This document shows, one piece after another, positions 24,769 through 39,050 of a DNA stretch of 64,000 nucleotides. Origin of the DNA: Panorpa germanica (Eukaryota > Arthropoda > Insecta > Mecoptera > Panorpidae); assembly GCA_963678705.1 (NCBI GenBank), contig OY783221.1:992001-1056000 (forward strand). The letters are read 5' to 3'. The position numbers and the translations under genes were made by a program. The notes beneath the pieces were generated by a model. That model saw only the letters and a list, made by a program, of their open reading frames with translations, was not told where the DNA came from and did not search any database. Numbering within the stretch: the first letter of the stretch is position 1; every line of letters starts with the position of its first letter.

Positions 24769-27700
24769 AATAATAAATTATTGTATACAAGAAATAGTAT
24801 TTATTATTTAAGATAGAATATTAAAAACCTCTCATTTTTGAATTAAATAATAACATGTTATTTATAAGTACAAACCCTCAACATTGGGGTAATTTACCCC
24901 ACTTGGATATTTTATTTTTCATTTTGTAAATTTCATTAAATTTTCATCATTAGTCTTTGCTTTATACGTACATGACGCCATTAAGATTTTTGTTCGTTTC
25001 GTCCATCCAGTTCCAAACACATCCGCGTTGTAATTAAAACAGTTCTTCAGTTGTGGTTCTTTGTAGTGAAACCCTCAGCAAAATAACGAGCCAGATAACT
25101 GATCCATGCTTTCATTATGTTTTGCTTTCGTTTAAACATACAACAAAAAGGATTTTCAACATTTTACTTTTTTTTTCTTTTAAATCTTTTCAACAAAGTT
25201 CAACTTAAATATAAACAGTAATTCTATAAATAGTTAAATATTGAACAACATACACGAAAACTTATAAATACGAGAAAAGAACCAGACCAAAGTTCTGCTA
25301 AATCTTTTCCTTTCTGTTTTCTTTGCTCTAGCAGTTTTCCCCATATTTTCAACTTCTTGGTGTGTTCTATTTGTTTCATAAAAGTTTTCTAAGGATTATT
25401 TTACTTGGTGAACATTGAACTAACCTCTGAATACTACAATTCCTAGCAAAACATCTTAACCACCTACATTAATATATTAATTGTACATCCCTATGGAAAA
25501 AGATATCAAAGAAAAGGTCGTTGTTTCTAAAGAACAATAATTTAAATAATTGAACATTGTCCTTGACTTTTATCAGTGAATACTTCACATGTTGGCATAC
25601 GTGCTCATACATATCTACCACTGACTCTTCACGTGCTAGGAAATTAGATTAGTCTGCTTGGCTACGACTCCTCTCACTCCCAACCCCCATCCCCTTATTG
25701 CGAGCCTGAAACGCTGAATGTTCCAGAACAGTTGTTCGTTCCGATAAGTGGTATACTTACACATCTATATGTTCCATGGATTAGTGTTTGAACCGGGGGA
25801 AGTAAGAGAAGAGGGTAGTAGAAAAACGGAAAGGAAAGTCTGTGAGAGGAAGGAGTCAGTGGACTTAAGGTGGCATATTAAATGAACAAACAACTGTTAA
25901 AAAGAACATGAATGAGAAAAGTGCTGATATATTTGATATTTGGGAATATGGTACTTTACCTTTTAGATAACTTTAGCTCAGAAGAGCTTACTCAGGGGAA
26001 GCACAATGCTAATTTATTATAAGAGTTTATTTGGGGAAGATCATTTTATATTTTATTATGTATTTTAGTGTAAAAAACATTTTATATGAAGGAAATATAT
26101 TTAGGAACGTGTTTCGGAACTACATGTATTTTTTAATCATACTCTCCTTGCTATAATGGAAGTGCTTATTGCAAATTTGACACCTTATTAGTACACCTTA
26201 CCATGAGAGAGAGTTTTTACTAAATATATAGACTGCAGTATCTTCAGTTTCGATTTTTGGATTTTGTTTACATCAAAATTAATTTGACTATAAGACTCAT
26301 CATCGGAAATAGCCCGACGTTAAATAAATTTCATTAAAACAAAACTCAATATTTTTCATCTACATGTGACCTTAAATTATACACGGTTAAAACGGTTTCC
26401 CAGAATCCCTCTAACTGCTGACATATCCCAAGGGATCATCGCATGATCGGCTGGTGTCGTCTTCGTGTAATTTATCTTCAAACGTTTGTGCGTGCTCATA
26501 CTGACCTAACCTGGCCTATTCTGACAAAGGGTAACATCCAATTGTCGAGAGGGTTGCATGCTTTTATTTTGCTTATGTAACTGTTTTAATTAATTTAGTG
26601 CCTCAGTTATTTAAAGCCAGGGTTACCTACCTGGTCAGCGGATTTACATAAGACCGATTAACTTTTGAAATGATCTATATACATAATCTTGTTTATTACC
26701 TTGAATTTAATGTTTTATAGAATTCAAGGACTTTGTGGGAATAAAATGGACTTACGTGGGAACTGTATACACACGTCGGTCCTTTTCAGATTTATAAGTT
26801 CAGAAAAGAACAGACAAAGATACGCGGGTATGCGATTCCAATGTGAGAGAAGCCTAAAGTATATAAGCTAGAGATGTACCGAGTGGGGGAAGGCAGGAGC
26901 AGTTCCCCACCGGATTAAACCCAGTATACATTTCCAAAAACTCGGTAATTATGACTAGTGGCAAGACACAATAAATTTAGTTTGGGAGCTAAAAGAAAAA
27001 TAATTTCAGATAGACTGAAACGTGAATTGTGACTGTGCCGTACAAAGCAGAGTGTCCAGTAGGTCTGTATCGGTCCTGAAATTAACTTTACAGGAGATAA
27101 CATAGGGACAAACCTGCGCATTCCGCAATGTCTATTAAATCACACTCTTATTCATTTAATAATTAAATCCAGATTAATTTATCTAAAAGATAAATACTCC
27201 TGGTATTAGTAAAGTTTAAAAGCATTACGATCCGATGCGCCCTTCCCATTTACCAATGACCAATAGTAAGGGTGTGTATGCACACCCTGCTGCAAACAAT
27301 TAGTAAATTAATTCACATAGAAATGTGGGCGGAGCTTTTAAAGCTGCAGCAAGCTGTATTAATTGCCCTATAAACCACGTAGGGCAAGTTTCAAGCTTTG
27401 CTCCTCTAGATATACTCGTACATATCTAGTGTTATACCATGTAGATAGATGGCAGGGTATCCGTGTGTATATCCGTATCCGTAACCGTATTCTGAGAACG
27501 TAAGTGTGATATATTTCGAGATAGGAGAAGGAGGATAATATAGAACATAATTGTGTCATAAATTGTGACAAATAAAAGGATTTATGGAAAGTTTAAGAGT
27601 TCTGGAATTTTATAATTAAATTTTCTGGTTTCTCAGTAACAAAACATGTTTCTGGGCAGTGGCGGTGCTGGGAAATTTAATGCACAATTTGAATTATTAT

Positions 27701-30700
27701 TTAATCCGCCTACATATCAATGAAGGCTGCGATTTGCTTTCTCCCGTTTGAAGAAATGGTCCACACTTCCTTTCGTTGACACAACAACCAACTTGGTCCT
27801 ACTTTTTATTCATTGTGGCGTCTGAATATCAACAGTTTTCCATCGCTCCAGAACTCCATACGCTTCATAGTTGGTACTATCACTTCTCATATAGTATGCA
27901 CTAGTAGTTTTCCAGCTTATCTATAATTCAGCCCTTTGAACTTGGTCCTTATTTGATTTCACGTCCTATACTCTTTTACTTTTTTATATCGTTTTTTTCT
28001 CAGACCAACTTATAAAGCATTCATCCATATATTATATTATATATAACTTGGAATTCAAGAAGTTTGTATTTCTAATGGATTTATATTTGTTGGTAGGGAT
28101 GGTTTTGTTGATAGTAGAGTACTTTCAAGGTAAGGAGAGTTCTTTCAAAGAAATTACTCGTCTTTATATGATTTTGAAAGGTCGAATAAATTAACTAATT
28201 AATATATATTGGATTCAAGTTACTCGGACTGAGAAATACGCGAACAGTTGGAACGAAATAATCGCTCAAGTTTAGGACTCACTGTATCTGGGTAACTGTT
28301 GCTTCAAGTTGAAGTAACTCGGTCAATTTCCATCACATTTTAAGTAGAGCTCTTAATATCACGAGAGGAGCATTAATATTTAATTGATCACATAATAAAT
28401 AAACGAGTTTTCAACACTGAACAATTGGTTTTCAACAAACTAACACACGACTATTTTTTACATACATTTACATATAATTCAAAAGTGAATTACATAATCC
28501 AACTGACAATTTGATAAGAGGAAGTACGAGTATCGGAGTACTTGACTATAAATAACTCCAATTGAAATTTTAGTACAGGATGGTAAAGAAAAGAAGAAAA
28601 GCATTGGAAAAATGAATCAGTGCTTGCTTGGAGCTACTAGAGAATAGTTGGTGTTTGCTAGTAGCTTGTGTGCCCCGTATATGGTAGACAGGCTCACGCT
28701 CTGGCTCAGGATGAAGCAGAGATTCAGACTAGGGATCAATGTGAGATGAGATGAGATGCGGAGATCAGAACATGTGGGTCAGGAAATAGGGACGAGTGTG
28801 TGGGAATGGGAACGACATGAACGGGAACGGGAACGGGATATGGATTGTTAGCAACAGGCAGTCGATGCGGCTACAGTACACTCATTTTTATTACTTATTT
28901 TAGAAACTATTGGATTTAATTAAAATTTATTTAATATACCAGTATACTTGTATGTGTGTGTGCAAATAATATATTCATTCGCGTTTATTTTCCCCTTTTT
29001 GGCTTTTTTGCAAAAAGGTTTTTCGCCTCAGTTGGTGAAATAATCATTACTACCCAGTAAACATTTTGGAGTAAATTCTATTTCATTTCTATTACTTTCC
29101 ATGAGTTTTTTGTCATGAACGCGTTTGTTTTCTATTCAGTCGTTACGGCGCAACGGCTGCTCACTGTTGAATAAAAGCGACTCCTGTGACAGGTAGGGAA
29201 TCAATTTGAACTAAAATTGATTTTCTGTGTGTTGCTCCAACTTGTAAAACGTTAGAATTCAAATGTACGAGTGACTAGAATTTCACCTAGCCATTTTATT
29301 TCACCAAATGTTTATTGAGTATATAATAATACTCCTGCCTAATTAAAAACTTGAGATAATAACGTTCTTCTGTGAAAAGGGGCCATCCATAAATTACGAC
29401 AAGTGTTATGGGTTTTTAGTTTTATATATGATATTCATTTGAGCTTCATATTATAGGATTGAGATTAATTCATAAGAGCTTCATTTAGCCTCCAGCTAGT
29501 TCTAGGGTGATATATAAATCGGGCCCTAATTTTTTGGGTCAAATAGTGACAATAATTTACTTTAGCTCCCACGCGAAAATAGTTATAAATATTGAACTGG
29601 TTGTGGGGCGGACCTGTAGGCTGCGGTATGTATAGCAGATACGCCCCTGAATCTGCTGAATGATTTAAGACCCAATTAAGGACAAAATTATGACAAAATA
29701 AAACTCCAAACGCAAGTTATTTCGCTGGTGCTGGATCTGGAATAACTTCATTACGAAACAAATGATCCTTGTCGAGCCATCATTCTTCCTCCTCAATTCC
29801 GCGTACAACCATCTGTAGCTCTGGTTCCCACTCCAGCTCTTGTCCTTATCCGATATAAATGCAATCTTATTACCATAAATCTCCGACTTCTTCATCGATT
29901 TCTTCATTAGTCCACATCATGGAAATGCACATTCTAACAAAATTGTATATATTTAAATTTAAAATAAGGTAGATTCAAATCTGGTACGTTTTTGCATAAA
30001 TTTATATAATGTTTTATTTCTTTTAAAATTACCAACATTTTAAAACTTTTTCTTTATAATGAAAGAGTAATAGAGATAGAAATAAATTTAGAAAGAGATA
30101 GAGTGAGAACAGCAACAAAGTACAATGCTTTTTACTTAAAGTACTTTTGAAATAATGTTTTTTAAACACCTCTCCACTTTAATTAATTACTTTTTGTTTG
30201 TTTTTGGTTTCGAAATAATACTGCTGTTTTAGATTAAAACGAATTCTTGACAAGAAAAGAAGAACAAGCGAAGGGGGACTTGCAAACTCGTTTAATATTA
30301 GTATTACGTTATATTGCTTGTATTTCAAATTATCGCCTTCTATAGGGGGCGCGACAGACCTAAAATAATTGCAGACTTCCTGGTCAACTTTGTCAATATA
30401 AAATCGAATTTATAAATGAGAAAAACAAGTCACTACTATTTTATCTCACACAAACGACAAGCCAGCCGTATTCGTTATAAATTGCTTATTTCTAAAGTTA
30501 TAAATGTAGTACAGTATAGAGACGGATACAGGTAAATAAATATACGATTCATGTGAAATAAAATTAACGATTTAACGAAATCGAAGTGGCGTAGACAAAG
30601 CAACGTGTCGATAATTCAGGCATTATTTATTATTTAGTCGAGAAGCGAAATTAACGCGGGAGGAATTGTTTACTCGTTACAAAAATATTGATTTTGTGTT

Positions 30701-30956
30701 TTAACGTTCGTTAGCTGTTTATAAGAGTAATCAAAAAAAGACCCAATGGAACTTAAAATATAGACATTGAACCAAAAAAGAGTTTATTTGAATGTTGGCT
30801 AGACTTGCGTAATTGAAAATCTATGGAATTAGTAAAAGAGCAGTGCAATAAAATGATGAAACGCAAGGAACCTTTTTTAGAAATATAGTTGATATACCAC
30901 CACGCACAAAGCACCTCTTTTATAGAACAGAGTCTAAACAAGAAGAATTAATTGTG
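24769..30956. other. long non-coding stretch
   Basis: No supported gene. Noted: a hairpin AGGGTGTG-tatg-CACACCCT at about 27269-27288 with two CCAAT boxes just upstream and a GGGCGGAG box near 27327; a GGGAAC-type tandem near 28800-28840; and a GATGA tandem near 28741-28757. Frames up to 80 codons show no domain. Confidence 0.4.
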
Positions 30957-31259
30957 AATTAGAATCAAAATTATTGTTAATTAAATTTATTTGCAACTAT
31001 TTATTTTTAAATATTTTAACCGTTATTTTAATATTTTAAACATTATTCTAATTTTAATTGTGTAACCATGGCAACAACACATTGGAATTTTGTTTATGTT
31101 TAGCCACCTGCGTCGAGACCAATGACCGATAAGTCATAACAAATTTTAATAATTATTTCACAATGTTATTTTTTGAGAAAAATTATTACAATGTGTTAGA
31201 GCAGTGCATAGTTTTTTAAAAGTTTTTATGCGTAAGAGAAAGAGATACCAATATTATTA
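30957..31259 (-). repeat. dispersed ~300-bp repeat family D, copy 2
   Basis: Inverse copy of 24470-24768, with scattered substitutions and small indels. The pair could form a long foldback if both lie in one transcript, about 6.2 kb apart. Confidence 0.85.
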
Positions 31260-32480
31260 TAAAAACATATTATTTTTTTATTTTCTTTTTATTCGAATTA
31301 AAACATAAATCGTTTATATTTTGAAAGTACATAAATCTTTGACAAGAATATCATACTCATTTTCATTAAAAAAAAATTCTCTTAATAAAACAGTAGGAAA
31401 AAATATTCCCGTGTTTGAAATAAACTGAAAGAAAGCAAATATCCTTTTTTCTTCCTACTCTATTATCCAGGAATACGTGTAAAACCACAAAACAAAAAGG
31501 GAAACCCTACGATGCGCGTCGCCCGCATACCACATACCGTTACAGATTCCTTTAACACCGACAGGATTATCGGCGTGCTCGTTTGAAGTGAAAAGTTTCA
31601 AGGAAAAGTGTATACATCCACGATATATTACATAAGATATTTGCAGTGAAAACTATTATCTCTAAGAAATAGTAAGAATAAGAAGACGATCGAGTGTATA
31701 AAGAAATATAGTGCAGTATGGAGTAAAGCTAGAGATAAATACCGTATTAATCCTTTAAGAACAAGAAATTTAAGCTGGTGAACCAATGACAGTAAGCGCC
31801 AAATTATGGCGGAAGAAGTTCCGTAAAAAATAATAATTAATATTAGTTGTCGTGAAGGTAAATACAAATGTTAACAAATAGTACATTGTTAAAACCTTGT
31901 TCATTCACCCAAAAGATTCCATTTTATTCAGAGCACCTTACCCTTCTTGTCATTTTCGTTAACAGGATATAAGAGGATATCAGATTCCTTTGTTATATTG
32001 CATATTTTACGAGACAATACTCTTCTTCTTAAGATTTCCATACACTTTGTCTCTTTAATTTAATTAATTTCCATTAATTACATTTTCCATTGTACGCACA
32101 ATTTCTTCCTTATTTCTGTTTATATTAAATTAATTTTTGTTGTATTATCATAATATGGTCATTTCTCATTCATTGGTATTATGTTTATAATATACAGGTA
32201 ATTAAATCTGTGTTTAAATTGAACAATTCATAGCTTTGTCGACTGCTCAGCTGTTTGTTCATTTATATGAACGCCATTGTGCGCCTCCGAACTCGCAGAA
32301 GCTGCAAAACAATTGTGCTGTATTAATTAAACTGGAATAATCATTTTCTGTTGTCGTACCTGGTGGAGAATTCAATTATTGAGTTGGACATATGTATATC
32401 CTTTATTATTAATACGATATATACTAGAGTTACTTTTCATTACAGAGCTTATTTATATTTGTGGGGGAGGGGGTGGTGGT
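31260..32480. other. non-coding spacer
   Basis: AT-rich; no gene or repeat recognised. A G-rich stretch (32462-32480) leads into the next family A copy. Confidence 0.4.
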
Positions 32481-32820
32481 GAGTGTAAGGTTTAATTTTT
32501 ATTAATGTACAACATATTAAGTTTATTGTGTGAAAATTTGAAAGTGATTGGAGTAAAACTGTCAGAGATATAGAGTTTTAAGTCGATTTCAGAAAATCCA
32601 GTGATGAGTTATGAGTGGCACCGCAATATTACTTTTTTTGTAACGTCTGCGGAGATTCGTTGTCAATGCCTCATTTCTTGATATTTATTTATGAAAATTT
32701 CACAAAATATTCTTCAAATGTTATTTTATCATGTAGCAATTATAGAAATAATTATATATTAACTGTGTCGTCAAAAAGCATTATCGAAAATATGCTTTTT
32801 TTTTATTGATTTGATCTTAC
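32481..32820 (+). mobile_element. family A repeat, copy 4 (internally deleted)
   Basis: The 5' block (GTGTAAGGTTT...GAGTTTTAAG) is joined directly to the 3' block (TCGATTTCAGAAAATCC) near 32582, removing the internal inverted repeat. Both sides of the lost segment carry TC, so the junction fits a microhomology deletion. Ends TTTGATCTTAC. Confidence 0.88.
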
Positions 32821-32838
32821 TACTTGTTTTGAAATTTA

Positions 32839-33822
32839 TAAAAGTAGCATCACTAAAGCCGCTGTAATTTATAAACTAATGGTCGTAATGTCGTGAAATT
32901 TTAACACATGTCGTGTGAAGGTTGGTACTATCTAAAAATAATATGTTTTTGTCGTCCATTTGATATAGATTTGTTATTTTACCTTAGATCAGAGCAACAT
33001 TATTTTCCGGGTGTGTAACTACGTAATCATTGCACTTTCAATGTGATAAAATGTCTGCTACACTCGAACAAACCCGATCCCGAGTATCAGTGCTGGTGCT
33101 AGTAATTATCGTTCTACGTTTCTGGATTTATGGTTGTTTCCAACTAATTGAGCAAATAGCCGCGCAATTAAATATGTCATTAATATCCACAGCAAGTGTG
33201 TTTTATGAGGGACATATAACATTTATATTAACGATCGTGAAAACAAAAAATAAAAATATAAAAATAACAAAAATAAGTTCAAGCAAAGTTTTTTTTATGA
33301 CAGCTAAAAGTTTCCTGATATAGAACGAAATAAAACACTTTTTTTTCTATTAGTGCTGTCTCATAATATCTCCTATTTTCTGTTTGTATAACAAATAGCT
33401 TTATATTTGTCTATTTTGATAGTGGGGCACCAACGGGGCACCTTAAATGACAAGAGATAAGAAAAAATATTACGCCATCTTAAATATAATGTTCACTGTA
33501 TAACCACCGCGTTTGTGCTGTAAAGGACAAAATAAAAATTGTGTTTTTTGTTCTTTTTATAAAACTGTAATTTATAGTTCTCTTTTTAACAGATATAAAA
33601 CTTTTGATGGTTCTATTGTCTATCTTATGGGTTTTCCAAACGTTTGAATAGGTAAAATGGGAAAGACTTTTATTGTTTCAAATAATCTGATGTAATTATA
33701 ACATCAAGCACTTTATGTAGAATGCATTATGCTGCTTGTTCGGTAGAGACGATATGTCTTAAAATTTCATGACATTACGATCATCAGTTCATTAGCTACA
33801 TGGTTTTAGCGACGCTACTTTA
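32839..33822. mobile_element. ~1-kb element with ~72-bp terminal inverted repeats
   Basis: The segment 32839-32912 (TAAAAGTAGCATCACTAAAG...) is the inverse of 33751-33822 (...TTTTAGCGACGCTACTTTA) across about 72 bp with scattered differences. The target duplication cannot be fixed. The interior has no transposase. Its one longer frame (ATG at 33051, 91 codons, with a hydrophobic stretch VSVLVLVIIVLRFWIYGCF) has no recognised relative. It begins only 18 bp after family A copy 4. Confidence 0.75.
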
Positions 33823-36800
33823 TTAATGGAAATTTAATGGGGAAAAATACCAAGTCCGAATAACACTTCTCAAGCCATTGTGCTTTGCATTCTAAACTAT
33901 TCCCATGGTTATTTATAACCCGTCGTTAAATAAACATAATATTAACAAGATATGATGATATTTTAACCACTCCTTCACTCTCTCTCTCTCTCTCTTTTTC
34001 CCTTTATCCCCGTTTCCAGTTGTTTTCCCAGACATCAGAGTTGGGGCTTAGAATAACATCGCTTTCGGCAATTCATTTTGTTAGTTCATTTGTAACGTTT
34101 AATTAAATTTTAGGATTCAGAAATCAAATCTCTAGAAATTTGAAGTTTGTTTATTCTACATATATACATAAATATATTAGTTGATGGTAAATGCTAATGG
34201 AAGAAGAAGAACTTGAAGATGTCTGCTAGTTCATGTACAAATAGTACCTACTAAACTGTAAGCTTTCGTGTAGCGAAGGGAATTTGTATATTAATGATAC
34301 ACTGATAATCAAAACTACATTTAAATTTAGAAGATTTCATGTTTCTTACATCTTGAAACTTTATCCATCTGGGTACACTGGATACACACTAGAGGAAAGA
34401 CTTTGTTTATCTTCGGGTGAATTTATTTCATTGCCATCACGCAGGATTGTTTTTAAAAAATCTGCATACTTAATCAAATCTAACCTATCTTTTTCTTACA
34501 TGCATACTATTTAGCAGTGACTCAAACTATGTATAATATCCCAACTATCATATAAAAATATAAACTATCATCTATCTCACTTTTACATGCATATAAATTA
34601 GTAATTGTTACTTCTTCCACCATTCACAACGAAATCAAATTAACCCCCAAACTTTACCTCCCACTATTGCTCCACTTCTAAAATCATCTCAGCTTCAAAA
34701 CTGCCCAGCTTTACTTCTCTATTTACAAGGCATCGTATTCTCTGTAAACAGGTGACAAAGTCGGGTTAAATCCTAAGGAACCACCAGGAACAATCTTATA
34801 TTCTCATCTTGATGGATGGGGTAGAAGATACATAATATATTTACGTTTGAAATAGTACAATTTGAATGTTTCTGTTTCCTTGTCATACTGTTGGGTATTT
34901 CCGGTTGTGTTAACCAGCTAAACGGAGCTCCTTATTTATTATTAGCAGATTCTGGGAATCTTAGAAATGTCAAGATCTAACCGAGAGAAAATCAGCCCTT
35001 GTCTGACCTCGTTTCTATCCCATTACTTAGTTAGCAGTTTAACGAAGATATTTTCGCATGAATATTGAAAACATACTTGTATTAGTACAACGCAAGATCT
35101 GAACGTGATAAAAAGCAGCTCCCAACTTTTTCAGTAGAGTACAAAAACACACATCGTCATGAGAGGAAGTTTCTATTTTAATGTTTACCAAAACACCACT
35201 GTGAATATGGTCATAGGCATTACAAAATAATGAAATTAGAATATCTGATATAAAATATAAGTAGAAGAAAACTGACCATAATGGATTGATGTTAACATAT
35301 ATTTAAGAAGAATCAACCCCTTTGTATCCAGGAAGAACACAATACTTATTTTATATTTCGTTTTATATTACAAAAACACAACACAGACTTTTGTGAAATC
35401 AAGAAAAGTTAAACAAATACTCACTGGTACTACAAAAAGGATCTAGCCTGAGGGCTGAAGAGAAGGTAACGCAAAGCATCCCTTGTCAAACTGATACCTT
35501 CAGATTTAGAGTTAAAAATATTAAATCTGTAAATATCAAACAAGAAGTTATATTCTCTTATACCTTGCAGCAGTCCTTTGAATATTTTATCAGATTTTAC
35601 AGAATCTTAAATTTATTATTAGCAGCTAATGACCATTTGCTGTTTTATTTTGAAATTAGAATCAGGAGCTGAGTTTTATATGGTAAACAATAATATTTAT
35701 TTGTAATTGTGTACTTGTTACAGTGAAACCATTAGAAATCATTAGCTACTGAATGATTAGCATCAAAAAGATTTAATTCGTTAGGTTCCGAGTTCTGTTA
35801 TTAGAAAATAGAGCTATTCCAAGCTATTCAGCGGTTAACAAGGGCTTTTAAAGTCACCTGTGACGTAAACAATATTACTAAAAATGCAACGTTTCGTTTA
35901 CCTAATTTTTTCAAAATAAATGCATCGCTTTTAAAACTTTTTTCACGTTTTTGCTAACTTTGATTTCAACAACCAACACTACTATATCTCTTGTAGCATA
36001 AATTTTGTTATGATTTCCACATAACCGTGTTTTATTCTGGTTACTGTACATATATGTCACTATCTATTTACTCAGAATATACATATCAAATATATAACCA
36101 AAATGAATGTAATATTTTGATATAACAGTAAATCTCCAATCAAATGTTTGACATTCCATCAAAATATGCTTACGACAGATATAAAAACCATAAAACATAA
36201 AAACATAAATATGAGTTATATTTGATGAAATATGTTGGCAAAGGACATATATGATACGTACTCGTATATGATTTGAACTATAAAAGGGTTCCTTATCTGT
36301 CGCAGGCAGTTCAAATGGTGCTGGAGAAGTAATACCGTTAAACATTTTACGAAGTCCATAAAAATTATTAAATAAATGCTCAGCATCCTAAAGCAAAGAA
36401 CGTCTTAGCTTTTAAGAAAATGGAATCTGTGAAACAGTCTAGCGTATGTGTCTTGGATTAATCATCATTGCCGTAAATATGGAGCAAGGGAGAAGAGAGA
36501 TAAGAACAGTGTTCTTGCCAATATTGTCTACAACAATAATATCCTGAAATTGCTGGATTCATGTTTAAATATATCGTTAATTTTGTGTTTTGTTTTGTTC
36601 CTTCACTTTTATTTTGAATCTGTTCTCTTCCTTTCTTGTCGTCCCTTATTCATTGTTTTCCATTCATCCTGTATTACACTAATTTACTAATATTTATTTG
36701 TCTTTTCGTTGCCTACTAGTCAAGTTGTTAGCTATATATGTTGTCTCGTTTTTTCATCTACTTATACATCTATCCATTCTCTTCTTACATCTACTCAATC

Positions 36801-38900
36801 TTTTTGTTACCTCTACTTCACAACCAAAATTTAATGAAATTTAATTAACTATCAATTCATTTTCAAAAAAGTTTTAAACACAACTCGTACTCCAGTGAGT
36901 GTATGTATATAAATCGACTATCCACACCTTCCAGAATTTAATAAAAAGATGCACATAAACAAAGAAGAACCGCGCCGCGACTTTTCTCCTTTTATTTCAC
37001 TATAAGATCCCTTATACTGTTGCTGTTCACGTTACTACCATATCCCGTTACCTGTGATGAAAACAATTCCAGTTTTTCAGCTCAAGTTAAAAATACTTTC
37101 GTGAACACTTTCCCAAGACAAGACATGAAAAAGAGGGGTAAAATATATCTCTAAGAAAAAAGAAAGAGTACTTTTAGTCTTTACAGGCTGAATCCCGTTG
37201 AAGTTTTGACATATTATTTAAGATAATATATTCTATAACTGATAAGTTTTTGACGTACTTACTGCAAGGTTTACCTTTCTGAAGTTAACGTTAGAACGAG
37301 AGGGAAATGTTTTTTTCTTATATATTTGTCTTTGTCAAACACATTATATTATAGAGTGAGTTTTTTTTAAAGGGATGTGAACATTGCAGTTTGTATTGGC
37401 CAGAGACTGAGAACCTTAAAATGTACAATCTTATTTTTAAGTTAAAAGTAATGATATCTAATTATATCCAGCTTTTTTCTAGGTGAAGATCTATTTCTCT
37501 GTCATAAATTTTATTCTTTTGCGCTTGTCAGTTGTTGTTTATCATGTTTATAATTTTTATGGGACACACAGAAAAACACTAAAAACAGTCTGCTTTCGAA
37601 AAGAAGAATTGTTTTAAAATAAAACAAAACATGTTATTGTTTGGTTTTTTAACTACAAAACTGTTTTCAAAACTGTCTGATGTAAAACCGGCAATAGTTA
37701 CCTAGTTATTGCATACAGAAAACTATCTCCTGGATAGACATATTACCCCCAATTTAGGTGTATAACCAGCACAGTTGAATTAAGAATACTACAGACTCAT
37801 GAACACCTAAAAGCAAGGCATTACTTTAAATGTTGCTTGTCCCTGTATATGGATAGTGGCGTTGGAAAGAGCGCGGAGGGAGGCAAGGCAACTTGTAATT
37901 TATGAATCACAAGAACGTACGAGTATTTTTAATATCGAAGTTATAAAGAAATACTTTTAAAAGTATGAAAGTTAGTGACATATTTGCTAGATTTTAAGTT
38001 AGATTTTTAAGTGAATACCTTACCGAATATAAAGTATTCGTATTTTAAGAAAAAGTTTTTTGATAAGAAGACGACACATTAAGCCGCCTACGTTTATTAT
38101 CAGTTGTTTGTTGCTTAAACAACTGCATATTTTTTGTTTTATATTCTAGTAACTGATTTCCGTTTATAACTAAATAACTTCCGTTTTATACAATAGGCTA
38201 TACATATTACATTGTTTATTTATGTTTAGTTTCACACTTTATCTGTTATAGTTTATGAGATATACGCATTGTAAAGTAGTGTCATTAAGAACGATGTCAT
38301 GCGGTTTTTAACAACAGCACTGACTCTGCTAAATCCATCCCGACAGTGCAGGCAATGCAGTGAATGTTTTTTGTCGCCGATCTCTTTTTTTGAATTTTTA
38401 CATATCTGTACATGCCTTCGTACGTTTGAGGGCTCTGGGATCTAAGACTAGAAGACGATCTCAGCCGGTTTCAAATTTATAGCAGTATTTGTTATTCATG
38501 TTTTTTATGCTTCCTCTTTTAAATTCTTAATACTAATTATTTAAAAAGAAGTAGCACGATTTTAATTAATTAGCCTGAATCAAATTTAACTTTAAGGATA
38601 CAATTTTTTATAGGCCATAAAATAAAACTTTTAAACATCTTGTGAACTAATAAATGAACAACAGAAATAAAATTAACTAAACCTAATTATTTTTAACGAA
38701 ATAATTATTAAAACGTAAATATTTTTAACAAGTTAAAAAAAAAAGTAAAGGAACTTTTCAATCCCTTAAAGTTTGTGTATTAGCATAGGCGTAGGGTGGC
38801 GGGCGTGACCGTGGGTGGTTTGGCTTAGAGGGTAGAGGGTTTGTACACTTGAAATTTTTGCCACTTTGCAACTTTCCATCGATCCGACTTCGTCTGAAGC
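33823..38900. other. long AT-rich stretch without recognised genes
   Basis: A CT microsatellite at about 33975-33993 is the only clear simple repeat. The segment near 35115-35215 resembles 7895-8040. Frames at 34284, 36064 and 36448 (76-93 codons) are unsupported. Confidence 0.4.
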
Positions 38901-39050
38901 ATGCGGCCACAATAAGTGGGTGTGTATGTGTGTGTGCGGTAGAGTGCTGTGGTGTGTGTTTATTATTAAATCCCTATACATGTGTACACACAAACCAACA
39001 CATTCAAAACTGGCTTATACTTGCATGTGTGTGTGTGTGTGTGTGTGTGG
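38901..39050. repeat. TG-rich microsatellite region
   Basis: Interrupted TG text from about 38919 ends in a nearly pure TG run at 39024-39049. Overlapping frames on both strands here (38766-38993, 38849-39070, 38866-39063) are low-complexity artefacts. Confidence 0.85.

Noticed and set aside
33030..33323. 97-codon frame with a hydrophobic segment
   Set aside because: It lies inside the long-TIR element and resembles no family I know; not annotated as a gene.
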